DNA of 64,000 nucleotides, taken from contig DAOMOK010000014.1 in assembly GCA_035444285.1 (NCBI GenBank), positions 118,089 to 182,088 of the forward strand, written 5' to 3'. This document shows positions 8,149 to 16,865 of the stretch, in pieces. The first letter of the stretch is position 1; each line of letters starts with the position of its first letter. The position numbers and the translations under genes are program-made. The DNA is from CAADGU01 sp035444285. GTDB lineage: Bacteria > Chloroflexota > Anaerolineae > Promineifilales > Promineifilaceae. The notes below the pieces were generated by a model. It was not told the DNA's origin and did no database searches. It was given only the letters and a program-made list of their open reading frames with translations.

Positions 8149-9348
8149 CTACCGATTACGGATCACCGCTAACCGCCACCCAATCACAAACAGCAAACTC
8201 AGCGTTACGAAGGAAAACAATAAGACGACCACCACAGGCTTGTGAGCGGCGGTGGTGAAGGTGGTCAGGGTCACGGCCGTTGGCGCATTCCCCGTCTGCC
8301 CCAACAAAAAGTGGGAAAAGCCCGGCGTATCCCCTTCCGCATAACTATAGCCGCCAGAGGCGCTTCCAGTAGACCGATTAGTCGTCAGTTCCACCCAGGT
8401 ACCACTGCCGTCCGGCAGATTGCGGTAAACCGATAGGTTGCCCTGGGCAATGCCATTCAGTTCACTGGCCGTCAGGGCATACAACCGCACCTGCGCCGCG
8501 CCACTGGTAGTTGGGGTGATTTCGTAGCAGCGCCAGGTATAGTTGGGTGAAGTGCCGCCGTCAGTGGTGCAATACTCGCCAGTGTTCAAACGGCGCACCG
8601 AAACCGTTGTATCCCCCAGGTTTGCGCCGCTAACCGTTGTGTTGACGGTCACGCCACGATATTGCACGGTTGTTCCCCCGCTGTTGGTGATGTGTAAGAA
8701 ATCCACAGAAGCATTATTGACCGGGCGGGTTTGTTGCAGTGTGCCATTATTGGTCAAAGAGGTGGCGACAACAGGAATGTTGGTGCCAGGAATGATGACG
8801 GTAGCCCCGCTGTTAACGGTCAAAGTGTCAAACCCTGTCGTGGAACTGCCGCTAATAGTTTGAGGTGAGGTTCCGTTAAAAATGACGGCGATGATGTCAT
8901 TACCATTTGTAGATGTAAAAGTACCATTATTCACAAAATCACCGCCAACATTCAGCGTATGCGTATTGGGGTTTGCACCCGGAGGATCGGTCAATGTAAT
9001 CGTGCCGCCTGTGTTAATGGTTACACTACCAGAAACCGTCATGGTCCTGCTGGTATTGTTTTGTGTGTTCATATTCAGAGTACCGGCATTGTTTATCGTT
9101 AAACTGTTGATCGTTACCGGGCTGGTATTCAAGGTGACGGTGTGCCCACTGGCAATGATGACATCGTCTCCACTCTGTGGCCCACTGGCACACCCTGTCC
9201 AGGTAATAGATGTCCAACTACCAGTACCACCTGAGGTGCAGGTAGCCTGAACATCGGCGGCAGCAGGACTGGTGCGGCCTATTAACAGGGCCAGTGTCAG
9301 CACCAGAAGGGCTTTCACAAATAGGGGGAAGATAGATTTCTGTTTCAC
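8149..9348 (-). CDS. Secreted, membrane-anchored surface protein with beta-helix-like repeats
   Basis: The 399-aa protein has a signal peptide (LFVKALLVLTLALLIGRTSP, cleavage near AAA-DV). A Thr/Asn/Gly-rich region with repeated T-I-N-S/G-G-T motifs typical of beta-helix or G8-like surface folds follows. A globular part has paired cysteines (EYCTTDGG, WRCYE), and a C-terminal transmembrane helix (VVVVLLFSFVTLSLLFVIGW) ends with the basic tail RLAVIRNR. It should be displayed outside the cell and held by the C-terminal anchor. The start is a GTG at 9348 with AAGGAG upstream. The specific role is unknown; adhesion is a guess. Confidence 0.8.
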   Translation of the reverse strand: MKQKSIFPLFVKALLVLTLALLIGRTSPAAADVQATCTSGGTGSWTSITWTGCASGPQSGDDVIIASGHTVTLNTSPVTINSLTINNAGTLNMNTQNNTSRTMTVSGSVTINTGGTITLTDPPGANPNTHTLNVGGDFVNNGTFTSTNGNDIIAVIFNGTSPQTISGSSTTGFDTLTVNSGATVIIPGTNIPVVATSLTNNGTLQQTRPVNNASVDFLHITNSGGTTVQYRGVTVNTTVSGANLGDTTVSVRRLNTGEYCTTDGGTSPNYTWRCYEITPTTSGAAQVRLYALTASELNGIAQGNLSVYRNLPDGSGTWVELTTNRSTGSASGGYSYAEGDTPGFSHFLLGQTGNAPTAVTLTTFTTAAHKPVVVVLLFSFVTLSLLFVIGWRLAVIRNR

Positions 9349-9653
9349 AATGTTTTCTCCTTTTTCGATGGGACGGTAATTGTCAACTACTGGCAGGATT
9401 TTGCTGCCAGGCTATCATACTCGAAAAAGGGAGATTTGTTGGTTGAGTTTTGGTTAAACAAGGCGGCAAAGGTTTTGCCGGATGGGCAAGGGGGTGACCG
9501 GACAGCGCCTGGAATGGATGGGCGACTTTTTCTTCTGGCTCTAAAATGGGGGGTTGGTTGGGAACACGGCCGTGCCCCAACCAACCGGGACAAATCAGAC
9601 CCAGGCAGCTTTTTCAAAGATGCCTCTAATATGAAGCTAACAGATTCAGCTAT
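9349..9653. other. 305-bp spacer between the surface-protein gene and the eCIS operon
   Basis: This spacer carries the leader of the leftward surface-protein gene, with its ribosome-binding site at about 9356-9362. It also has a short hairpin (CTGGCAG 9390-9396 with CTGCCAG 9404-9410) and a TATGAT box on the minus strand near 9415-9420 that could be its -10. One octamer ACGGCCGT lies near 9567. I see no convincing terminator for the eCIS operon, which ends at 9654. A 73-codon reading frame across the spacer looks non-coding. Confidence 0.6.
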
Positions 9654-10970
9654 CTAAAGCTGCCACAGGGCCTTAAACTGGCGACGTAAATCCGTAACAT
9701 CGCCGGTCACCGAAACAGTCGCCAGCGGCGCGTAATGATGGGTGACGCCATGCGGCGGCAGCGAGTCAGGGTCGTCTACCGGGCCGGGCCACTCCACATC
9801 GCCGGTAGCGGTGCGCGCCGGAACGAGCCAGTAATCGCCGCTGCGGTAGCTGTGCGGGGTCTCGTTTGGGCCGGGCTGAAACTGTATTTCAATGCCATCT
9901 TCCAGCCGCAGCCAACGCTCTTCGGGTATTTCGGCCATATACCCATCCCAACGCCGCAGCAGAGGGTGTGTGCTGCTTTCCCCGTCATAGGTAATGCCGG
10001 GCGCTTCGGAAAGGGTGACGGCCATGGTCAGGTGGTCTACGGCCTGCACGGTTAACAGCGGCCCTGGCTGGTCACGCAGGGCCAGGCCATCATCCAGCAC
10101 CTCCACCCAATCGCCGGGCTGTAAGCCGCTACGGCCGTCGCGCCCCAACCCTTCCACCGTCGCCACTTTCCCGCTCAGGCTGCGAATGGGAAAAACAACA
10201 GAGCCGTTATCACGCGACCATTTACAAGAGGGGCGCTGCGGTCTGCCGTTGGCGTCCAGGCCGCCATGGTGAACCTCCACCCGGTAAAGCTGGTTTTCCG
10301 CGCCGCGATAGCGGGCATCCGGCGGGGTGATGCAGGCATCATCTGGCTGGCCGCCCCCTTGTCCGGCGCGCGCTTTCAACAGGCCCCGGTTGGCCGCCTG
10401 CCAACGTTGTGTAAAGTTTCGCCAATCCTCATCATTTGTGGGGCCGTCGGGCATCTCGCCGCTCACCTTTACCTGCCAGACAAGTTGGGCGCGCACGGCC
10501 GTGTCCGCCCCACCCAGCGCCACTTCCCGGATCGTGTCGTCTTGGACGGCCGTGATCAACCGCTCCCACACATCCAGATAGACCAGAAAGGGCAGGTCTG
10601 GCAGCGGGTTATCATCTTCATTTAACGGGTAGTTGGCCTGTCCATAGTAGGTGACAGGGATAACATTGCCCTCTTCGTCATAACGCGCCGGGTTTTCACA
10701 CAGACGGCCGTCTACATAGTAACGGCCGTTGCCAATCTGCAAATCCACAATCGTGCCGCTACGCTCAACCGGCGTCATCTGAAAACCCACGTTCGCCTGC
10801 GGCCCCGCGTGAGGGCCAATCAGGTCGGCGGCCAACGCCTGCAGATAGTGCAGCAGAATCGCGCCTTGTTCGTTCCAGTCTGCGTCCAACTGTACACGCC
10901 CCTGCTGCATCAGCACGCGCGTAAATTGTCTGGCCGGGTCAAAAGTGTTACGGGTGAAGTCCCCTTTCAT
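9654..10970 (-). CDS. DUF6519-type eCIS-associated protein
   Basis: The 438-aa protein starts MKGDFTRNTFDPARQFTRVL and continues with QQGRVQLDADWNEQ, the signature of the DUF6519 family found at the ends of contractile-injection-system operons. The C-terminal part is rich in beta-strands (GDWVEVLDDG, GDYWLVPARTATG). It may be a baseplate-periphery or fibre-like component; the family is not functionally characterised to my knowledge. GGAGG lies 5 bp before the ATG. It is the last gene of the eCIS operon, 47 bp after the gpI-like gene. Confidence 0.8.
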   Translation of the reverse strand: MKGDFTRNTFDPARQFTRVLMQQGRVQLDADWNEQGAILLHYLQALAADLIGPHAGPQANVGFQMTPVERSGTIVDLQIGNGRYYVDGRLCENPARYDEEGNVIPVTYYGQANYPLNEDDNPLPDLPFLVYLDVWERLITAVQDDTIREVALGGADTAVRAQLVWQVKVSGEMPDGPTNDEDWRNFTQRWQAANRGLLKARAGQGGGQPDDACITPPDARYRGAENQLYRVEVHHGGLDANGRPQRPSCKWSRDNGSVVFPIRSLSGKVATVEGLGRDGRSGLQPGDWVEVLDDGLALRDQPGPLLTVQAVDHLTMAVTLSEAPGITYDGESSTHPLLRRWDGYMAEIPEERWLRLEDGIEIQFQPGPNETPHSYRSGDYWLVPARTATGDVEWPGPVDDPDSLPPHGVTHHYAPLATVSVTGDVTDLRRQFKALWQL

Positions 10971-11017
10971 GGTGTCCTCCTACGGGCGATTTAGAAAATC
11001 ACCCTACAAGTGGTTGG

Positions 11018-13240
11018 TTAGCTCGCAAAAATAAGGCCGGCGTCCATTCCCGCCGGGGTGAATTCATCCAGCCGGGCGCGCAAATTCGCTTCCCGCTGCG
11101 GCTGGTACAGATGGTGAAATGCGCCCATCTCTGACTCATCATCCGCGCCACGCCGGATTTCCGGGGCGCAGGTGAGCGCCAACTGGCAGTAGGTGGGCGT
11201 GCCGTAGCGGGTGCTGTTGAATTGGGGCCGTACCCGCAATTGTTCCCGTTCTCTGGCCTGGGTATCACTGGTCGGTATGGGCTGCTCCACCAGGTCTGGC
11301 TGGCATTGGTAACGGCGCGGCGTGCGCGAACCGGGGGCCACGTAACAAAAGCGCATACAGCCGCGCTGCCGCCGGCCGACGCGCACCCGGCTCATAAAGA
11401 TGCTGTTTTCGGCCAGATCAATGGCGTGGACAAACACTTTGCCAATGACGGTGCTGCGCAAGACGGTCAGCACCGCGTGGGCCAGCGGCCAACCCGGTGC
11501 GCCCAGCGCCTCGCAGGCCGGGCTGTCGCAGTCCGCGCCGGTGGCGTCCAGGATGCTGTCGCTGAGGTGGATGGTGATGGGGTCGGTGCGCACCTGATCG
11601 GCCGTCACCTGAATGGTGCCCAGGATGCTGTGTTCGATGTGGACGTGGGCGCCGGTGTTGATCAGTTCCAGGCTAGGTTCGTTTGGCCGTCGCGGTTCGC
11701 AGTTGTTGTCCAGCATCCAGCCGGGCACCAGGGTGGTGTGGCGAATGGTGAGGCGGCACAAATCTTCGGCCGGGTGAGCATCGGGCGGCGCATCCGGGTC
11801 CATTTCCGGGCCGATGATTTGCAGGCTACGGCCGTTAATCAGCAGCCCATCCAGCGTAAAGCGGCTGCCTGCCTCACCCGTCACCGTAAAAGCGTCGGGC
11901 CGGTCGGCCATATAATCGAGCAGGCGAATGATGGGGCGCGTCCCGTTGGCAGCGCGTAGTTGCAAGTCATGTTCCGCTTTCAGATGAATGCGAATGGGCA
12001 GGGTATAAACGCCGCTGTCCATAATCTCGATGACCGCTTGTGCGGGCTGTTCTTCAAACTCCTTGCTGTGTTCATCCCAGGCGGCCAACGCCTTTTGCAA
12101 TTCATCCTTGCCCCGCACCGGGTAAACAACAGCGCCCGCCGGTTGTGACAGGGTGCGCGGGTACCCACCGCCGCCCATATCGGCGCTAAAAGCGTAGTGG
12201 TAATTGACGCGCACCCCCTGTTTGGGTAACTGGTTGGCCGGGAAAAGGATGCGCCCCAATTCAGGGTCAACGGCGATGTAGTTGCGCGGTACAGTGTATT
12301 GCCAGTCGCTCAGGTCGGCGGGGATGATCTGGCTGTTCGCCAACGGCTGCGGCGCCCCCTTGCGCGGCCAGTCCGGCGCCCAGATGAGCAGACTTTTGCC
12401 CGCGCCATAATAATCAGGCGACGCCTGGGTCATTTGTTTGCCGTTGCGCTCTATCCGTTCTTCAAACGGCCGTCGCCGGATAGGCACTGGCAAGTTCAAT
12501 GGTTCGGCAATGTGCGTTGGTTCCGGTTCCGGCTGTGGCCGGTTGTAAAGGGGGGTGTCATTGCCTAACGCGCTGAAGGTGTAGACATGTGGCCCCACCT
12601 GTTCCAGGCAGTAAGCGGGCGTTTCCGTGACGGAGTAACTTTTGAGCCGCCAGATGAAGAGGCCGACGCTGTTGAGATTGGGCCATCCGCTGCGGCGCGG
12701 TGAATTGATGCGGCGCACATCTACCGTGTGCGCCAGTTGGGTAAAGGGCGACCCCAACAAATCAAGGGCAATTCCCTGGCGCAGGTCGGCAGTACGGCCG
12801 TGACCCAATCGCACATGGTTCAACCCCTGCGTGTGGCCCAGCAGCCGGTAAAACTCCACCGCCCGCGTCGGCCAACCGGCCACATCATGGGCCAGCAGTT
12901 CCAGCAGCGCCAGCGTCCCTTTGCGCCGCCGGTAGCGGATGGTGTTGGCTACCTCCTGGCGCGGGATCAGGATTTTGTTCCGCTGGCCGGTCATATCATC
13001 CGATTGACCTGCTTCCGGTACCGGTTGGTAGCCGATCAAATCGCCGATGTAGGGCACAACCCAATCCTGGCAGGTCTCGATAAACCAGTTTTCATACAGT
13101 TGCTCAATATCCGCCTCCACCATGTGTACCTGCTCGGCCATCACCCGCAGTAAGGCTTGCAGCGCGTAGCCCTGTTCTACGTCACGCTGGCGGTAGACGA
13201 CGGGCAGCAGTTCATAAAGACGGTCGGGATTTTTAGTCAT
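11018..13240 (-). CDS. eCIS tail protein I-like baseplate component with beta-rich C-terminus
   Basis: The 740-aa protein starts MTKNPDRLYELLPVVYRQRD and has a helical domain (LLRVMAEQVHMVEADIEQLY, then GDLIGYQP) like phage P2 gpI/tail-protein-I and related eCIS baseplate proteins. Residues from about 400 are beta-rich and resemble a right-handed beta-helix (IHLKAEHDLQLRAANGTRPI, FTLDGLLINGRSLQI). The C-terminal 130 residues again look helical (FHHLYQPQREANLRARLDEF). It likely joins the baseplate wedge to peripheral parts. It overlaps the preceding gene by 8 bp. Confidence 0.75.
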   Translation of the reverse strand: MTKNPDRLYELLPVVYRQRDVEQGYALQALLRVMAEQVHMVEADIEQLYENWFIETCQDWVVPYIGDLIGYQPVPEAGQSDDMTGQRNKILIPRQEVANTIRYRRRKGTLALLELLAHDVAGWPTRAVEFYRLLGHTQGLNHVRLGHGRTADLRQGIALDLLGSPFTQLAHTVDVRRINSPRRSGWPNLNSVGLFIWRLKSYSVTETPAYCLEQVGPHVYTFSALGNDTPLYNRPQPEPEPTHIAEPLNLPVPIRRRPFEERIERNGKQMTQASPDYYGAGKSLLIWAPDWPRKGAPQPLANSQIIPADLSDWQYTVPRNYIAVDPELGRILFPANQLPKQGVRVNYHYAFSADMGGGGYPRTLSQPAGAVVYPVRGKDELQKALAAWDEHSKEFEEQPAQAVIEIMDSGVYTLPIRIHLKAEHDLQLRAANGTRPIIRLLDYMADRPDAFTVTGEAGSRFTLDGLLINGRSLQIIGPEMDPDAPPDAHPAEDLCRLTIRHTTLVPGWMLDNNCEPRRPNEPSLELINTGAHVHIEHSILGTIQVTADQVRTDPITIHLSDSILDATGADCDSPACEALGAPGWPLAHAVLTVLRSTVIGKVFVHAIDLAENSIFMSRVRVGRRQRGCMRFCYVAPGSRTPRRYQCQPDLVEQPIPTSDTQAREREQLRVRPQFNSTRYGTPTYCQLALTCAPEIRRGADDESEMGAFHHLYQPQREANLRARLDEFTPAGMDAGLIFAS

Positions 13241-16200
13241 GGGATAACTCCGTCAGGATCAGCGTATCCGGCACATCCGGGCTAAGGTAAACCAGTTCGG
13301 CCGGTTGGATATGCTCATCCGGGTCTGTGGCGGTGGGGTTGATGTGGGCCATGTCGGCCACAATGCGTGGTCGCAGTGTCAACGTATGGGCCAGGTTGGT
13401 CAATTCTTCCAGGCTGGCGTCCCCGGCAATGGCGTCCAGAATATCAACATCCACATAGGCGACGCCGGGTATGGCCTGGATGGCGCTGATCACTTCGCTC
13501 AGCACCACATCCTGCCCTAGATGGCGGCGATCAAAACTGAATGTGTCGAGCAATCTGGCCCGGATTTGGGGGGCCACTGCTTCCCACAGGTAGTCGGGCA
13601 GCACCCGCACTTTGCCGCTGATGATGAGCAGTTTACGGCCGTAAATGTCTATCTGCACCGGCTGGTAGGGGTCGCCAAACTGGCGGACGGCCTGGCTCAG
13701 ATTGCGGTACAGGTCAGAATTTTTGTCAATGGGGATGTCACCGGCCCCGGCAATGGTCAGATGTACCACCTGGCGACGGCCGTCCGCCAACCGTACCGCG
13801 CTCGCCTTGCCAATCCCGGCAAACGTGCGCGCAAAGTCGGCATAATCGGCGACGGAGACCAGTCGATCCAGGGCGATAACGGCAATGGGCGCGTTGCGCC
13901 GCGCCTGATCACGGCTGTCGCAGTCAGCGCCGCCGGTAGCAGGCAGCGGGTTGATGACGCCTTTGACACCCAACGGCCGTGTCACCAACAAACTGATTTG
14001 CCCGGCGCTCACGTTGCCCATCTTGCCGATGCCGTTGCGGTACACGGCTTTAACGTTTTCAACGCCGGTGGGCAGGCGCGTTCCGTAACGGCCGTCGCCA
14101 AAAATCACCATCATCTTCTCTTCATCGTCCGTCTGCGTGGTGAAAACACGGTCGGCCGCTGCCAGCCCCACCAGATGCGCCGCCTCGTGCCATTTAATAT
14201 CATTGACCCGCACCACCAGGCTGCTTTCCACGCCGTTGGCGGTGGGCGCCGAGACAAAGGTGACGGGCGGCTGTTTGAGGGTGAAACGTTGGAACGGTTT
14301 GCTGCCATCGCCGCTGCCCAACACCTCCTGGCGCGTCTCGCCGTGCGTGGCTTTGGCTACGTTGCCGTAAATGGTGACGGTGTCGCGTTTGTAGCAGTAG
14401 GCCAGGTCGTTTGCCAGTTGCAGCCGGGTATGGGTGGTTTCACCGGGCAGGGTAGGCGTGTAATCCTGCTCCACCCCGGCCAACATCACCAGTTCGGTGG
14501 CCGGGATGCCGGGTAAATGAGCGGCCGTTTCTTCATCGCCGTCTCTGGTAGAGGCGGTCTCTGGCTCTTCCGGTTTCACGTCGGTGCGTTCACCGCTGAT
14601 GATCAACCAGCGCCCCGCTTCCAGCCCATCGTACAGACCATCCAGTTCGATTTCGTTTCCACAAATCGCTTCGGCTATCGGGTCAATGGGCGCTTCGGCC
14701 AGGGTGAGTGGTTCGCTTTGGGCAAACACGGCCGTGCCGCGAATCACGCCAAATCCATCCTGCGCCGGGTTCAGCCAGGGGCGGTCTAAGGTCAGGCGGG
14801 TACTTTTCAGGCCGGGCAGGCCATAGTCAGCTCTGGACTGTTCGCTGACGGCCGTTACCTGGGCGACCACTGTTTGTGGAATGTGGTTTTCGTCACCGGG
14901 GTCGCCAAAGGCAGACGGCCGTACCAGCGCCACCCAACTACCGGGCACAATCTGCCCATAGGTTGTATCCAGCCAGACCACATCGGCCACTTCGGTGGAT
15001 ACGTTGGCCTGGGTATTTAGCTCTCCATGAATACTTATCTCAGGGGAGTTGTTAGCACCCCTTATCCCTACTTCTGGCTCATTGCTGGCGCTGTTAAACC
15101 GCAACGTCACCGGATTGCTACCACTGCTTGTCACGTGGAATCGGCCCTGGGTATCTATACGGCCATCCACCACCATCGGCCGGTGGGCGAAGCGGAAACG
15201 CATGGCGATGGGCAATCTCTCCCTCTCTGAATCACCCACCGAAAGCGTCACGTGGATGGTTTCATTGGCCGCCGGGAATGGTATATCCAATTCTCTGTCC
15301 TCTATGGGCAGCGGTGGTTCCTCAACCGGCGGGAACATGAGGGAATGATCGCCCATCTCAAATATCAGGCGTATATTCTGATTCCGCTGATCGGCGGGCC
15401 GTTCCAGGCGCAGCCGAATGGCAAAAGATTCACTGGCGGGGGCATTATGGCCGAAGACGGAGGCGCGGGTGCGTAAGGCCAACACCTTTGCGCTCACACC
15501 CGGCGTCAGCGGCAGTTCGCGCCAGGTTTGGTACAACACGGGAGCCAATTCCGGGCGCAGCGCCGCCAACAGCCGGGGGGCAATGTCGGCGGTGGCGGCG
15601 TAGGTTTGCCGGGCATCGCGGGGCAACTGCAACCGATTGGCAGGCTGAAGGGACGCCGGTTTGGCGGCGGCCGACAGATAGGGCGCCAGATGGGTGAGGG
15701 GGGAGGTTTCGCCGTTGGCCGCGCCTGGCCTCTCTTCGGCCGTGTCCGTTCCCCGACCCCAGGACATGGCTGACCGTATGGCCGTTAGTTCCGTGACAAT
15801 TTCGCCCACCCACTTCCTTAACCACCTGTAATGGCCTTCTTCCGCAATTGCCTGCTCTCGTTTGAGAGCAGCCAACGTCTGGTTAAACGTCAGACGCATG
15901 TGTCGCGCCGACGTCTGAGTTTGCAGTTCTGTGGCCAACGTTTGCAGAATGTCAACCACTCGACCGGTCATGGCGCGCGCCGGGCTTACGGTGAAAGCGG
16001 CCAGGTTGAGGTAGTGGTCAAGGAAGGGCTGCATGTCGGGGGCAACGGCCGTGCCCGAACCCCGGCCCGGCCATAATGATTGCAGTACTACCTGGGTGCG
16101 GTCTTCCGCCGCCTGCACCGTGACGCTCTCCACCTGGCGTAAAACCTGCTCTTCCGTTCCCAGCCCAAAGACGAACAAGAGCGGGTCGCCCGCTTTTAAG

Positions 16201-16865
16201 TTCGTGGCAATGCCCGCAAAATAGAGCGTATTGTCCTCCATAAACGAGACCCGGCCTGGTCGTGGCAGCCTGAGTTTGTGCGGCCGTGTCTGGCGCGGTT
16301 TCAGTTCGTTCCATTCGGCGCGGGCGGGCAGCGGTTCGGCCGTTTCAAAAAATTGCGGCAGTTCGCCCGGGCCGGGAATGCTCTGGGAACGGCTGCTCAT
16401 CGGGATCGTCACCTGATAGCCGCTATCCAGAGTAAAGGCCAGGTAGGTGCTGGCGGCCACGCCGGGGCGCAGCCGGTAGCCCACCAGCCGCGCCAGTTCC
16501 AGGATGGAGCGGCGCTCGGTGGCCGTGCGCAGGTAGCCCTCGTTGGCAATGCGCTCCTGGTAAAAGGTGAGGACATCGGCCACCGTGGCCCAGCCATCCA
16601 GCAGGGCCATGGCCGGGTCGCTGCGCTGGCGGGTGGTCAGGCTTTGCAAGGGGTAGATGGTTTCTGTTTCCTCGCTGCCATCGGCAGCGGGCATTTCCAG
16701 GGCCAGGTTGGAGAGGCGGGCAATCATCGTTTCCAGAAAGCTGCTGTGTGTGCCCACCCGGTAAACCAGGGCATCCAGTCCTGGCCGGTTGGCAACAAGC
16801 AGCGGCGTCAATTCTTCGACGCCTTCGCAGCAACCGCAGCTATGAGTCAGGTCTGTTTCGTTCAT
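13233..16865 (-). CDS. Putative baseplate assembly protein, large baseplate J-type (Afp12-like)
   Basis: The 1210-aa protein has the N-terminal pattern of eCIS baseplate assembly proteins: LLDGWATVADVLTFYQERIA, then TERRSILELARLVGYRLRPG (about 90-138). Beta-rich inserts follow, then a C-terminal baseplate-J region (PLPATGGADCDSRDQARRNA, LVSVADYADFARTFAGIGKA, IPGVAYVDVDI). It forms part of the wedge around the central spike that triggers sheath contraction. A Cys cluster (SCGCCEG) lies near the N-terminus. It is unusually long because of the inserted beta domains at about 470-620. The ATG overlaps the previous stop (ATGA). Confidence 0.85.
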   Translation of the reverse strand: MNETDLTHSCGCCEGVEELTPLLVANRPGLDALVYRVGTHSSFLETMIARLSNLALEMPAADGSEETETIYPLQSLTTRQRSDPAMALLDGWATVADVLTFYQERIANEGYLRTATERRSILELARLVGYRLRPGVAASTYLAFTLDSGYQVTIPMSSRSQSIPGPGELPQFFETAEPLPARAEWNELKPRQTRPHKLRLPRPGRVSFMEDNTLYFAGIATNLKAGDPLLFVFGLGTEEQVLRQVESVTVQAAEDRTQVVLQSLWPGRGSGTAVAPDMQPFLDHYLNLAAFTVSPARAMTGRVVDILQTLATELQTQTSARHMRLTFNQTLAALKREQAIAEEGHYRWLRKWVGEIVTELTAIRSAMSWGRGTDTAEERPGAANGETSPLTHLAPYLSAAAKPASLQPANRLQLPRDARQTYAATADIAPRLLAALRPELAPVLYQTWRELPLTPGVSAKVLALRTRASVFGHNAPASESFAIRLRLERPADQRNQNIRLIFEMGDHSLMFPPVEEPPLPIEDRELDIPFPAANETIHVTLSVGDSERERLPIAMRFRFAHRPMVVDGRIDTQGRFHVTSSGSNPVTLRFNSASNEPEVGIRGANNSPEISIHGELNTQANVSTEVADVVWLDTTYGQIVPGSWVALVRPSAFGDPGDENHIPQTVVAQVTAVSEQSRADYGLPGLKSTRLTLDRPWLNPAQDGFGVIRGTAVFAQSEPLTLAEAPIDPIAEAICGNEIELDGLYDGLEAGRWLIISGERTDVKPEEPETASTRDGDEETAAHLPGIPATELVMLAGVEQDYTPTLPGETTHTRLQLANDLAYCYKRDTVTIYGNVAKATHGETRQEVLGSGDGSKPFQRFTLKQPPVTFVSAPTANGVESSLVVRVNDIKWHEAAHLVGLAAADRVFTTQTDDEEKMMVIFGDGRYGTRLPTGVENVKAVYRNGIGKMGNVSAGQISLLVTRPLGVKGVINPLPATGGADCDSRDQARRNAPIAVIALDRLVSVADYADFARTFAGIGKASAVRLADGRRQVVHLTIAGAGDIPIDKNSDLYRNLSQAVRQFGDPYQPVQIDIYGRKLLIISGKVRVLPDYLWEAVAPQIRARLLDTFSFDRRHLGQDVVLSEVISAIQAIPGVAYVDVDILDAIAGDASLEELTNLAHTLTLRPRIVADMAHINPTATDPDEHIQPAELVYLSPDVPDTLILTELSHD

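Noticed and set aside
9436..9657. 73-codon plus-strand frame in the spacer before the eCIS operon end
   Set aside because: No ribosome-binding site, low-complexity composition and a convergent overlap with the DUF6519 stop make it unlikely to be coding.
13521..14516. Long antisense reading frame of 331 codons opposite the large baseplate gene
   Set aside because: It is rich in Gly, Val, His and Gln with no recognisable motif and no SD site. High GC and the strong coding bias of the opposite strand create such shadows.
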